In this document: one piece after another, positions 7,300 to 13,962 of the stretch
Layout: every line of letters begins with the position of its first letter
How positions within the stretch are numbered: the first letter of the stretch is position 1
Made by a program: the position numbers and the translations under genes
Assembly: GCA_002367815.1 (NCBI GenBank)
Contig: DFDG01000153.1
Span: 411 to 14,372, forward strand
Length of the DNA stretch: 13,962 nucleotides
Source: Opitutaceae bacterium UBA3033
Lineage (GTDB): Bacteria; Verrucomicrobiota; Verrucomicrobiia; Opitutales; Opitutaceae
Direction: 5' to 3'
The notes under the pieces: model-generated
Told to the model about the DNA's origin: nothing
The model's input: only the letters and a program-made list of their open reading frames with translations
Databases searched by the model: none

Positions 7300-7375
7300 A
7301 GCGAACAAGGGCCTGGGTAGCTATCCCTCTCGGCAGATGTGAATATCCGCCCCAACTTACCTTCAACTGAGTCTT

Positions 7376-8725
7376 ATGAATCAACCCACCTCCACTAAAC
7401 CTCGCCGGAAATCCAAGAAAAAATGGATTATCATCGGCGGGACTGTTTTGTTGATCGCCCTCGTCGCGGTCGGCATGTCGCGTCGCAAGAAAGACACGGG
7501 AATTTCGGTCACCACCGAGAAAGCCTTCATTACCACGATCACCCAGGTTGTCACCGCCACGGGCAAGATTCAGCCCGAGATGGAAGTGAAGATTTCCCCT
7601 GAAGTCGCGGGTGAAATCGTTGAGATGCCCGTCAAAGAGGGTGATATCGTCAAAAAGGGTGATCTGCTTTTGAAGATCAAACCTGACTTTTATCAGGCCC
7701 AATATGAGCAACAGGAAGCGGCGTTGCTCTCTTCCAAAGCGGCCAGTGTGCTGAGCAAAGCCCGCTTGGACAAAGCGGAGCAGGATTACTCCCAAGCGAA
7801 GGATCTTTACGCCAAGCAGTTGATTTCAGACTCCGATTTGTTGACGGCCAAGACGAATTACAACGTGAACATGGCCGACTATGACTCATCCTTGGCTCAA
7901 ATCCGGCGCACTGAAGGTTCACTTTCCCAAGCCGCGGACCAATTGAGCAAAACCACCATTTATGCTCCGATGGATGGAACCATTAGCGCGCTCAACAGTG
8001 AAATTGGCGAACGAGTGGTCGGCACCAACCAATTTGCTGGCACCGAGGTCATGCGGGTGGCCGATCTCAGCAACATGGAAGTTAGCGTCAAGGTGAACGA
8101 AAATGACATTGTTAATGTGAAATCGGGTGACCTCACCTTAATCCGCATCGATGCACTCCCGGAAGCAAGACTCACCGGCAAAGTGCAGGAGATCAGTACT
8201 TCCTCGCAGAATTCGCAGGCGGGCATCGCTACTTCTCAAAACTCATCTTCAGACGAGGTGGCCAATTTTCTTGTTAAAATCAGCATCTCTGATCGCGATC
8301 CTCGGTTGCGTCCGGGCATGAGTTCCACGACGGAAATTCAGACGCAAACAGTTGAAAATGTTATCGTGGTACCAATTCAGAGCGTCACGGTGCGCGCCGA
8401 TGATGGCAAAACGATTGAGGACTTGCAGGAAGAGAAGAACAAGGAGGCCAAGGAAAAGTCCGGCAATGATCTTGAGGTGACCGACGATCGATCCACGGCC
8501 CGTGACAGTCGCGACATGGTGGACCGGGTTGTGTTTGTGGTCGATGGCACGAAAGTGCGGGTGCAAAAGGTCAAGACCGGCATCGCCGACAACACCAACA
8601 TTGAGATCAAGGAAGGATTGAAGGACGGGGATGTGGTGGTTTCCGGCAGCTATGCCGCCATTAGCCGCAAACTCAAGAATGACTCAACCATCTCCATTGA
8701 GGAGCCCAAGAAGGACAAAAAGTGA
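7376..8725 (+). CDS. efflux/export membrane-fusion (periplasmic adaptor) protein, MacA/HlyD-like
   Basis: A 449-residue adaptor anchored by one N-terminal TM helix (about 17-34) after a basic cytoplasmic tail, so most of it is periplasmic. The split lipoyl (barrel-sandwich) domain is visible as VAGEIVEMPVKEGDIVKKGD (77-96) and APMDGTISALNSEIGERV (197-214). The stretch between them (about 103-190) is Gln/Ala/Lys-rich and predicted to form the coiled-coil hairpin that contacts an outer-membrane channel. A beta-barrel follows (about 230-330), then the membrane-proximal domain (383-435). A highly charged stretch at about 342-382 interrupts the C-terminal part and is probably a disordered insert. 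It heads an operon with a MacB-type ATPase and two permeases and would connect them to a TolC-like channel encoded elsewhere. Substrate unknown (macrolides, peptides, lipids and siderophores are known for relatives). Confidence 0.92.
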   Translation: MNQPTSTKPRRKSKKKWIIIGGTVLLIALVAVGMSRRKKDTGISVTTEKAFITTITQVVTATGKIQPEMEVKISPEVAGEIVEMPVKEGDIVKKGDLLLKIKPDFYQAQYEQQEAALLSSKAASVLSKARLDKAEQDYSQAKDLYAKQLISDSDLLTAKTNYNVNMADYDSSLAQIRRTEGSLSQAADQLSKTTIYAPMDGTISALNSEIGERVVGTNQFAGTEVMRVADLSNMEVSVKVNENDIVNVKSGDLTLIRIDALPEARLTGKVQEISTSSQNSQAGIATSQNSSSDEVANFLVKISISDRDPRLRPGMSSTTEIQTQTVENVIVVPIQSVTVRADDGKTIEDLQEEKNKEAKEKSGNDLEVTDDRSTARDSRDMVDRVVFVVDGTKVRVQKVKTGIADNTNIEIKEGLKDGDVVVSGSYAAISRKLKNDSTISIEEPKKDKK

Positions 8726-8762
8726 ACATAGGTCGCTCCATTCGCATTATCGCTCCTGCATC

Positions 8763-9497
8763 ATGATTGCTCCTTCTGCTCCAACCACCACTCGCCACGT
8801 TCGTCCCAAAGGCGACCTCGTCATTGCGATCGAGGGTGTGACCAAACTCTACACCATGGGGGAGGAAATCATTCACGCCCTGATGGGGATTGACCTGAAA
8901 ATCCACCGCAACGAATACCTCGCGATCATGGGACCTTCCGGCAGCGGCAAGTCCACCCTTATGAACATGCTCGGTTGTCTGGATACACCGACGGAAGGGC
9001 ATTACCAGTTCAACGGCAAAGACGTCGCGGCGATGATTGACGACGAACTAGCTGAGATCCGTAACCGCGAGATCGGTTTCGTGTTCCAGACCTTCAATCT
9101 GTTGCCGCGCGCCACGGCACTGAGCAACGTGGAATTGCCCCTTATTTATGCGGGATATGCCCCGCACGAACGCCGGGATCGCGCGACCGAAGCACTGGTG
9201 AGCGTAGGTCTTGGTGATCGGATGAACCATAAACCCAATGAGCTTTCCGGGGGTCAGCGGCAACGGGTGGCCGTCGCCCGTGCGCTCGTCAATAATCCCT
9301 CCATCATCTTGGCTGATGAGCCGACGGGTAATCTGGACTCGAAGACCGGTGTCGAAATTATGGCGCTGTTCGACGACCTGTATGAGCAGGGCAATACGAT
9401 CATTGTGGTGACTCATGAAGAAGAAATCGCGCGCCATGCCCGTCGGATTGTCCGGCTGCGTGATGGCCTGATCGAAAGTGACAGTCAGGTTGAGTAA
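8763..9497 (+). CDS. MacB-type ABC transporter ATP-binding protein
   Basis: A 244-residue ATPase with intact motifs: Walker A GPSGSGKS at 57-64, Q-loop Gln109, signature LSGGQ at 161-165, Walker B IILADE at 181-186 with catalytic Glu186, and H-loop His218. The frame is open further upstream (to 8631), but that part overlaps the end of the adaptor gene. The ATG at 8763, 37 bp after the adaptor stop, gives an N-terminus of about 20 residues before the first beta strand, normal for the family. Unlike E. coli MacB, where ATPase and permease are one polypeptide, here the ATPase is separate. It energises the two downstream permeases at the inner membrane. Confidence 0.93.
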   Translation: MIAPSAPTTTRHVRPKGDLVIAIEGVTKLYTMGEEIIHALMGIDLKIHRNEYLAIMGPSGSGKSTLMNMLGCLDTPTEGHYQFNGKDVAAMIDDELAEIRNREIGFVFQTFNLLPRATALSNVELPLIYAGYAPHERRDRATEALVSVGLGDRMNHKPNELSGGQRQRVAVARALVNNPSIILADEPTGNLDSKTGVEIMALFDDLYEQGNTIIVVTHEEEIARHARRIVRLRDGLIESDSQVE

Positions 9498-9505
9498 CCC
9501 TACCC

Positions 9506-10759
9506 ATGTTCCGACTCCTCTATGAATTAATCGAAAGTTTTCGCATCGCCTTTGCCCAGATTCGGGCGAATGCGATGCGCTCGGTGCTGACCGCACTCGG
9601 GGTTATCATCGGCATAGTGGCGGTTACCTTGATGGGCACGGCGATCAATGGGATTGATCGTGGCTTCGACAACAGCTTGGCGATGCTCGGTGACGACGTG
9701 CTTTATGTGCAAAAATGGCCATGGCGCAATGTCGATGACTGGTGGAATTACCGGAACCGGCCGACCATCATGCCGGAACAAGCCGATGCACTCAACCGCG
9801 TGATTGCGAACACCCCCAACACTCTATTGGAAATCGCGGTGCCGGTGGTTAGGAGTGGGGTGAGTATCAAGGCCGGATCACAGCAAATCAGTAGGGTGGC
9901 TGCTTTTGGCACGACGCACAGCTATTCACGTTTGATGTCGGCGGATTTTAAGGATGGCCGACTGTTTAATGAGACAGAATCCGGCGGTGGGCGGCAGGTT
10001 GTCGTACTGGGATTTGATGTCGCGGAGGCACTCTTCCCCTCGCGACCGGCACTCGACCAAACGATTTTGCTCAAGGGTCAGCCGTTTACGGTTGTTGGGG
10101 TGCTGGCCAAACAAGGCTCATTTTTAGGGTTATTCAGCTTCGATTCACAAGTGATCCTGCCGCTTAATGCCTATAGGAAATATTTTGGAGTGGGTAGTAA
10201 TAGCGCTGAGTTGCGGGTGAAGGTGAAGGACAAGACCCGCATGACTGAAGCATCAGATGAACTGGTTGGAGCTATGCGCCGGGTTCGAGGTCAGTTGCCC
10301 GGTGAGCGCGACAATTTTTCCATCAATCAACAGCAAGCGTTCAAGGACCAACTCGATCCCATCAAGAAAGGCATTGCCATGGCGGGTTTGTTCATCACGG
10401 GACTTTCCCTGTTCGTGGGTGCCATTGGCATCATGAATATCACGTTCGTGAGCGTCAAAGAGCGCACCAAAGAGATTGGCACGCGCAAGGCACTTGGCGC
10501 CCGGCGGCGCACGATACTGCTGCAATTTCTCATCGAAGCAGTATCGATCTGCCTTATCGGTGGAGTGGTTGGACTGGGTCTGACATTTGGTCTGGGTATG
10601 GCCATTAAAGCCGCCATGCCGGCCCTCCCCGTGGTTTTTTCAATCGGTTTGATCAACATCAGTCTGTTTGTCGCGGTCGTTACGGGCATCGTTTCCGGCT
10701 TTGCTCCGGCTTGGACGGCATCGCGTTTGGATCCGGTTGTGGCTCTACGTTATGAATAA
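9506..10759 (+). CDS. MacB-type ABC transporter permease 1
   Basis: A 417-residue permease with the MacB layout: cytoplasmic N-terminal helix, TM1 (about 27-47), a large periplasmic MacB_PCD-type domain (about 48-288), then three TM helices (about 289-313, 338-366, 377-400) forming the FtsX domain. After TM2 comes the ATPase-coupling segment with ERTKEIGTRKALGARR (319-334). The C-terminus ends in DPVVALRYE, typical of the family. The periplasmic domain begins with an aromatic cluster (Trp71, Trp73, Trp79, Trp80 in a WPWRN...DWWNYRNRP pattern) that I associate with a subgroup common in Bacteroidota-like genomes. It starts 8 bp after the ATPase stop and probably pairs with permease 2. Confidence 0.92.
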   Translation: MFRLLYELIESFRIAFAQIRANAMRSVLTALGVIIGIVAVTLMGTAINGIDRGFDNSLAMLGDDVLYVQKWPWRNVDDWWNYRNRPTIMPEQADALNRVIANTPNTLLEIAVPVVRSGVSIKAGSQQISRVAAFGTTHSYSRLMSADFKDGRLFNETESGGGRQVVVLGFDVAEALFPSRPALDQTILLKGQPFTVVGVLAKQGSFLGLFSFDSQVILPLNAYRKYFGVGSNSAELRVKVKDKTRMTEASDELVGAMRRVRGQLPGERDNFSINQQQAFKDQLDPIKKGIAMAGLFITGLSLFVGAIGIMNITFVSVKERTKEIGTRKALGARRRTILLQFLIEAVSICLIGGVVGLGLTFGLGMAIKAAMPALPVVFSIGLINISLFVAVVTGIVSGFAPAWTASRLDPVVALRYE

Positions 10760-10771
10760 CAAATTACCGAA

Positions 10772-12007
10772 ATGCTAAAAGAGATTATCAGAATGGCTTT
10801 CAGTTCGTTGGGAGTGAACAAGCTTCGCTCGTTCCTCACCATGTCGGGTATTACCATTGGAGTCTTTTCGGTCATCGGCGTGATGACGATTGTATCCGCA
10901 TTGCGCGGGTCGATTGAAACCGGACTGAACATGCTAGGCACCAATGCGTTTCAGTTTCAAAAATCCCCCACCGGTTTCAGCAATGGTAACAATCGTAAGT
11001 TTCGTTTGCGCCGGAATATCACCCTGCAAGAGGGCCAACGCTATCAACGACTGATGGAAGGCACGGCCGAGGTGATAAGTTTGGAGCTCTATGATTTTCG
11101 AATTGTGACTCAAGCGGTCCATGAAAATCGGAAATCCACTTACGGCATCACCTTTGGTGGTGGTAATCAACATTACCTGGCCGCCAATCAGTATACCGTG
11201 GACACGGGCCGAAACTTCACGGATGCCGAGGTCGCCACGGGTAGGCCGGTATGTGTCATTGGCTCGTCCATCGCTAAAGCGTTATTCCCTACAGAATCGC
11301 CACTAGGTAAGACCGTCAAAGTAAGCGGTCAGACTTATACCGTGATTGGCCAATTGATCGAGAGGGGATCATCGTTTGGTGGCGATGTGGACAATATCGT
11401 TATCGTGCCCATCACGCTATGGGCCATGCAATTCGGCAATGCAGAGCGACAGTCGCTCAACATCGGTTCACAGGCCCCATCGCAGGAAGTTTATTACGAG
11501 ACGATTGACAAGGCGATCACGGCAATGCGCATCGCTCGTGGTTTAAAGCCGGAACAGGAAAATGACTTTGAATTATTCTCGAACGAATCCCTGGTAGCCC
11601 AATTTGCCAAGATAGCCGATGTGGTCAGTTCCGGGGCGTTTGTGATCAGTGGCATTGCCTTGTTGGCGGCAGGGGTGGGTATCATGAACATCATGCTGGT
11701 TAGCGTGACGGAACGCACCAAGGAAATTGGCATCCGTAAGTCAATCGGCGCCCGCAAGAACAGTATTCTGACGCAATTTCTGATCGAGTCAGTGGTCATC
11801 TCGTTGGCTGGTGGCGTAGCAGGAATTCTGCTGGGGGTCGTGGCCGGCAATGGCATCGCCATGATGATGAGCGCTTCAATCATCTTCCCGTGGCTTTGGG
11901 CTGGAATTGGTCTGCTGGTTTGCTCCGGAATCGGGGTGGGCTTTGGTTTTTATCCGGCCTACAAGGCATCATCACTCGATCCGATCGAGGCCCTGCGTTT
12001 CGAGTAA
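10772..12007 (+). CDS. MacB-type ABC transporter permease 2
   Basis: A 411-residue permease with the same layout as its neighbour: TM1 (about 23-45), a periplasmic domain (about 46-284), and three TM helices (about 285-310, 335-360, 370-393). The coupling segment ERTKEIGIRKSIGARK (314-329) and the ending DPIEALRFE are nearly the same as in permease 1, but the periplasmic domain is diverged and lacks the tryptophan cluster, carrying an Asn/Arg-rich stretch near 71-82 instead. It starts 12 bp after the permease 1 stop, last gene of the operon. Two different permeases with one ATPase suggest a heterodimeric membrane core rather than the MacB homodimer; that is inference. Confidence 0.92.
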   Translation: MLKEIIRMAFSSLGVNKLRSFLTMSGITIGVFSVIGVMTIVSALRGSIETGLNMLGTNAFQFQKSPTGFSNGNNRKFRLRRNITLQEGQRYQRLMEGTAEVISLELYDFRIVTQAVHENRKSTYGITFGGGNQHYLAANQYTVDTGRNFTDAEVATGRPVCVIGSSIAKALFPTESPLGKTVKVSGQTYTVIGQLIERGSSFGGDVDNIVIVPITLWAMQFGNAERQSLNIGSQAPSQEVYYETIDKAITAMRIARGLKPEQENDFELFSNESLVAQFAKIADVVSSGAFVISGIALLAAGVGIMNIMLVSVTERTKEIGIRKSIGARKNSILTQFLIESVVISLAGGVAGILLGVVAGNGIAMMMSASIIFPWLWAGIGLLVCSGIGVGFGFYPAYKASSLDPIEALRFE

Positions 12008-12009
12008 AC

Positions 12010-12027
12010 GCGTTCGGATTCGAACGC
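12010..12027 (+). terminator. hairpin directly after the efflux operon
   Basis: A perfect 7-bp stem (GCGTTCG / CGAACGC) with a GATT loop begins two bases after the permease 2 stop at 12007. No T-run follows on the plus strand (A residues follow instead), so it is not a canonical intrinsic terminator. It may mark or protect the 3' end of the operon transcript. Confidence 0.4.
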
Positions 12028-12029
12028 AT

Positions 12030-12063
12030 AAAAAAGCAGCGCAGTAACAAGCACGGCGCTGCT
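12030..12063 (-). terminator. intrinsic terminator of the DUF5684-type gene
   Basis: Reading the minus strand, AGCAGCGC pairs perfectly with GCGCTGCT (8 bp, 13-base loop) and is followed directly by a run of T (complement of the A-run 12030-12035). It lies 19 bases beyond the stop of the leftward membrane-protein gene at 12082, the position expected for its terminator. Confidence 0.82.
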
Positions 12064-12081
12064 AAGCAAACGAGTTTGGCA

Positions 12082-12432
12082 TCAAGCTTGTGCGGGTGTT
12101 GCGCCACCTTGATAGGTTGCAGCCCCAAATCCAAGTATCGGATAAAAGATGAAACCGAGCAGAGCCAATCCTACACCGAAGCCCGTTCCTTGGCCGAAAG
12201 CTTTGGCAACATCGATTGCCAAAATTATACCGATCACGATGTTGACGATGGGAACGAACAGTAGGAGCACCCACCAGCCGGGACGACGGGCGATTTGTGT
12301 GAGCGCATAGAGGTTGTAGATGGGGATGATAACAGACCAGCCGGGTTGACCGGCTTTGACGAATGTCTTCCAAACGCCGGCAATCACGAAAACGATTACG
12401 GCAATTTCAATCACTACAATGAGGGTAGTCAT
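12082..12432 (-). CDS. small membrane protein, DUF5684-type
   Basis: A 116-residue protein with three hydrophobic segments (about 3-21, 52-74, 83-101). The sequence between the first two, KAGQPGWSVIIPIYNLY (26-42), followed by RRPGWWVLL (49-57), the PIVN motif (61-64), AKAFGQGTGFGVGL (76-89) and FIFYPILGFG (94-103) match the DUF5684 pattern as I remember it. The function of that family is not established; it is assumed to sit in the inner membrane. The tail is short and Ala/Gly-rich. It is convergent with the efflux operon, has its own terminator and appears to be monocistronic. The start ATG at 12432 is preceded by two copies of a 13-base repeat rather than a ribosome binding site. Confidence 0.82.
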   Translation of the reverse strand: MTTLIVVIEIAVIVFVIAGVWKTFVKAGQPGWSVIIPIYNLYALTQIARRPGWWVLLLFVPIVNIVIGIILAIDVAKAFGQGTGFGVGLALLGFIFYPILGFGAATYQGGATPAQA

Positions 12433-12434
12433 GT

Positions 12435-12460
12435 ATTTTTGGGGTGGATTTTTGGGGTGT
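12435..12460. repeat. tandem 13-bp direct repeat upstream of the DUF5684-type gene
   Basis: ATTTTTGGGGTGG (12435-12447) is followed at once by ATTTTTGGGGTGT (12448-12460), differing only in the last base. It ends two bases upstream of the leftward start codon, so it would form the 5' untranslated part of that mRNA. It could be a regulatory site or slippage-generated repeat; no function can be shown. Confidence 0.7.
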
Positions 12461-12581
12461 GCCAGAAATGGCTCTTAAGATTCTCAGCAGATTGCTAGCG
12501 ATCCGACAAGTTCGCATTGACGTTCCGTTCAGCCGGTAATTGGCGCTCGCAGTTCCAGAATTTTGATAAAACCATTCTTGC

Positions 12582-13130
12582 ATGGGTAAGATATTTGACG
12601 AAATCACGCCGGAGCTGTGTCAGTGGATTGAGCAGCAAAAAGTGTTTTTTGTGGCGACCGCACCGCTTGCGTCGGACTTCCATTTGAATTGTTCACCCAA
12701 GGGTGGTGATACGTTTTAAATCATTTGCCCGCATGAAGTTGCCTATTCCGATTTGACCGGCAGTGGCATTGAGACGGTCGCGCACATAGGGGAGAGTGGT
12801 CGCATCGTGCTCATGTTCTGCGCCTTCGATGGTGGGCCCAAGATTGTCCGTTTGCATGGGCAGGGCGAAGTGTTTGAACCCGGTGATCAGACGTTTGCAG
12901 AATTGAAATCGTATTTTCCCGAGTTGATCGGTTTACGCGCAATTGTCAGGGTGCACGTGAACCGCATAGCGGATTCATGTGGATTTGCGGTGCCGTTATA
13001 CGATTTTGTGGCGCCTCGAGATGTCCTGGACAATTATTCCGAAAAATTGGGACCGAAAGGATTGGCAGAGTATCGCGCAAAGAAGAATCGCTTCAGCATC
13101 GATGGTCTGCCGGGACTGAAAAAGCTCTGA
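12582..13130 (+). pseudogene. pyridoxamine 5'-phosphate oxidase-family protein, interrupted by one in-frame TAA
   Basis: From the ATG at 12582, one frame reads like a complete FMN-binding split-barrel protein: MGKIFDEITPELCQWIEQQK at 1-20, FFVATAPL (22-29), CSPKGGDTF (37-45), then a TAA at 12717-12719 as codon 46. The same frame continues without frameshift into VAYSDLTGSGIETVAH, IVLMFCAFDGGPKIVRLHG and, near the end, RISDSCGF-like RIADSCGFAVPLYD and YRAKKNRFSIDGLPGL, all typical of this family. It would be about 182 codons, a normal length. No good ATG lies just after the stop; the next plausible starts would remove the first barrel strand. A C-to-T change of a CAA or CGA codon is one simple origin (CAA by one step). 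Read as a recent nonsense pseudogene, with sequencing error or readthrough as alternatives. Confidence 0.8.
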
Positions 13131-13140
13131 CTTATCGCCT

Positions 13141-13962
13141 TTATCCGCGACGAATTTCTGATCCTTGGAAACGGATCTGAATGCGGAATACTTTTTTGAC
13201 GCGATTAGTCACCTTCCCGGTTTTCAAGTCCACTTTCTCCGGCACTTCGATGCGGTGCAAATCGACCAGGGCGTGGTAACCACGTTCGGAAAATACATCA
13301 ATCAACATGGCCAAGGCATGAGGGTCTTCAAGCGCGGCGTCCTCGGTGTTGATGTGCGCGTTGCCTGAGATGGCGTGGCGTAGAACAATCGGCATGATCT
13401 TGAGCTCAATGAATTTGATTACCTTGGCGAAGAGAACGGGATTATCGAATTCATATCCGTCCAGCCGTTTTACCAGTTCTTGCCGGGCATGGACGATGAT
13501 TTCACTGGCAACCGGCATACCGCGCAGACGGTCAACGGTAAGTGGGTCCAGCTCCAATGTGCTTTGGTATTCGAGCTCCGCTTTTATGTTCTGCTCAACT
13601 TCGGCGAAACTGCCCTCTGCGTTGATGAAATGATAGTGGAAAATTTCCTTCAGCGATTGCAGCGCATCCCATGTTTGTTCTTTGAAGACGCGGTAGCGCC
13701 GTTGGGCAAGGGCTTCATCATGATCGGTCGCTCGATCTTCCATCAAGTTGCCCACCCCGGTGCGCAATACTTCCTCGTTGTGCATCCGGGTTTGACGACC
13801 GCGTTTGAGCTGTCGTGCGATCGACTCCTTTTCGTCCACAAACAACACCATACTATGAATGGTCGGGAGACGAAAATGAATGCCATGGGGCGTGCCGTAA
13901 AATTCGCGACGCAACTGATGCATCTTGTCTACGATCATCTTAAGGCACTCCACTTGCACGCG
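13141..13962 (-). CDS. adenylate-kinase-like nucleoside monophosphate kinase with extra C-terminal region (partial, 5' end outside window)
   Basis: The frame enters at the right edge (the first visible codon is CGC) and ends at 13141, giving 273 visible residues; the N-terminus and P-loop are missing. A GTG near the edge is probably internal. VECLKMIVDKMHQL near the start, MVLFVDEKESIARQLKRGRQ (about 38-57), RATDHDEALAQRRYRVF (about 77-93) and YHFINAEGSFAEVEQNI (about 109-125) resemble the strand, LID-side and C-terminal helices of adenylate kinase. About 110 further residues follow (LDGYEFDNPVLF..., ending in a basic beta-rich tail) that adenylate kinase does not have. Likely role: phosphoryl transfer between nucleotides in the cytoplasm. 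The tail has no function I recognise. It is convergent with the interrupted oxidase gene, with a 10-bp gap. Confidence 0.68.
   Translation of the reverse strand, partial: RVQVECLKMIVDKMHQLRREFYGTPHGIHFRLPTIHSMVLFVDEKESIARQLKRGRQTRMHNEEVLRTGVGNLMEDRATDHDEALAQRRYRVFKEQTWDALQSLKEIFHYHFINAEGSFAEVEQNIKAELEYQSTLELDPLTVDRLRGMPVASEIIVHARQELVKRLDGYEFDNPVLFAKVIKFIELKIMPIVLRHAISGNAHINTEDAALEDPHALAMLIDVFSERGYHALVDLHRIEVPEKVDLKTGKVTNRVKKVFRIQIRFQGSEIRRG

Larger units (their letters stand above)
6694..7375. other. 682-bp region without a convincing protein gene; structured near its right end
   Basis: No open frame here reads like a protein with a recognisable family. A forward frame at 7037-7342 and a reverse frame at 6966-7214 overlap each other and have unlikely, Cys/Pro-rich or Arg-rich content. 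The region does hold four GTCGCA hexamers in two pairs, a GGGTCCG direct repeat (7039-7045 and 7059-7065), a GGGCATGCCC palindrome (7111-7120), a series of short hairpins (7142-7156, 7162-7173, 7181-7199, 7220-7234) and a clear terminator at 7263-7299. It may be part non-coding RNA or leader and part decayed sequence. Confidence 0.6.

Noticed and set aside
7037..7342. Forward open frame of 101 codons in the large gap
   Set aside because: Composition is unlike the neighbours (clusters of Cys, Val and Leu without helix pattern), no family resemblance, and it runs through the intrinsic terminator hairpin.
8631..8762. Upstream extension of the MacB-type ATPase to 8631
   Set aside because: It would overlap the adaptor gene by 95 bases and add an Arg/Ser-rich tail unlike the family; the ATG at 8763 fits better.
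12753..13130. Treating the oxidase-family gene as a short intact gene from a TTG at 12753
   Set aside because: That TTG encodes the Leu of a conserved DLTGSG segment, and the missing N-terminal part is present just upstream in the same frame, so it is an interrupted gene.
1..13962. CRISPR array, tRNA, rRNA or intact insertion sequence
   Set aside because: No regularly spaced repeats, no cloverleaf-like sequence and no transposase gene with terminal inverted repeats were seen on either strand.

Overview
The window looks like a piece of a Gram-negative bacterial chromosome, most likely Verrucomicrobiota (perhaps the Pedosphaera/Limisphaerales side). That is a judgement from gene style, not a search result. 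It rests on a divergent tesA / ybbA-ybbP block, a polyphosphate-glucokinase-like ROK kinase, a DUF5684-type membrane protein, an adenylate-kinase-like protein with an extra C-terminal region, and start codons that almost all lack a Shine-Dalgarno sequence.

Left part (1-5887). A secreted SGNH/GDSL esterase (tesA-like, cut by the window edge) points left. Diverging from it is a tight rightward series: a YbbA-like ABC ATPase, a ten-TM YbbP-like FtsX/MacB-family permease, and a SlyD-like FKBP peptidyl-prolyl isomerase whose start overlaps the permease stop. A polyphosphate glucokinase-like ROK kinase and a DAO-family FAD oxidoreductase follow. The first three genes are nearly contiguous and the next two follow within about 50 bp, so all five may be one transcription unit.

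Middle (5888-7375). A lone gene (6037-6693) encodes a small protein with a caspase/CHAT-like His-Gly...Ser-Cys-Gly arrangement, probably the DUF6642 family. It sits alone between non-coding stretches. After it come about 680 bp without a convincing gene. This gap contains a strong intrinsic terminator (7263-7299), several short hairpins before it, and spaced GTCGCA repeats, so it could hold a small RNA or a regulated leader for the next operon.

Right-centre (7376-12007). A complete MacA/MacB-type tripartite efflux or export operon: a membrane-fusion adaptor, a separate MacB-type ATPase, and two different MacB-type permeases in tandem. The outer-membrane (TolC-like) partner is not in the window.

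Right end (12035-13962). A leftward DUF5684-type small membrane protein has its own clear terminator. A rightward pyridoxamine 5'-phosphate oxidase-family gene is interrupted by one in-frame TAA. A leftward adenylate-kinase-like gene is cut by the right edge, losing its N-terminus.

The most notable items are the interrupted oxidase gene, the orphan caspase-like protein, and the structured non-coding region with a terminator upstream of the efflux operon. I did not find evidence for a wholly new multi-gene system.
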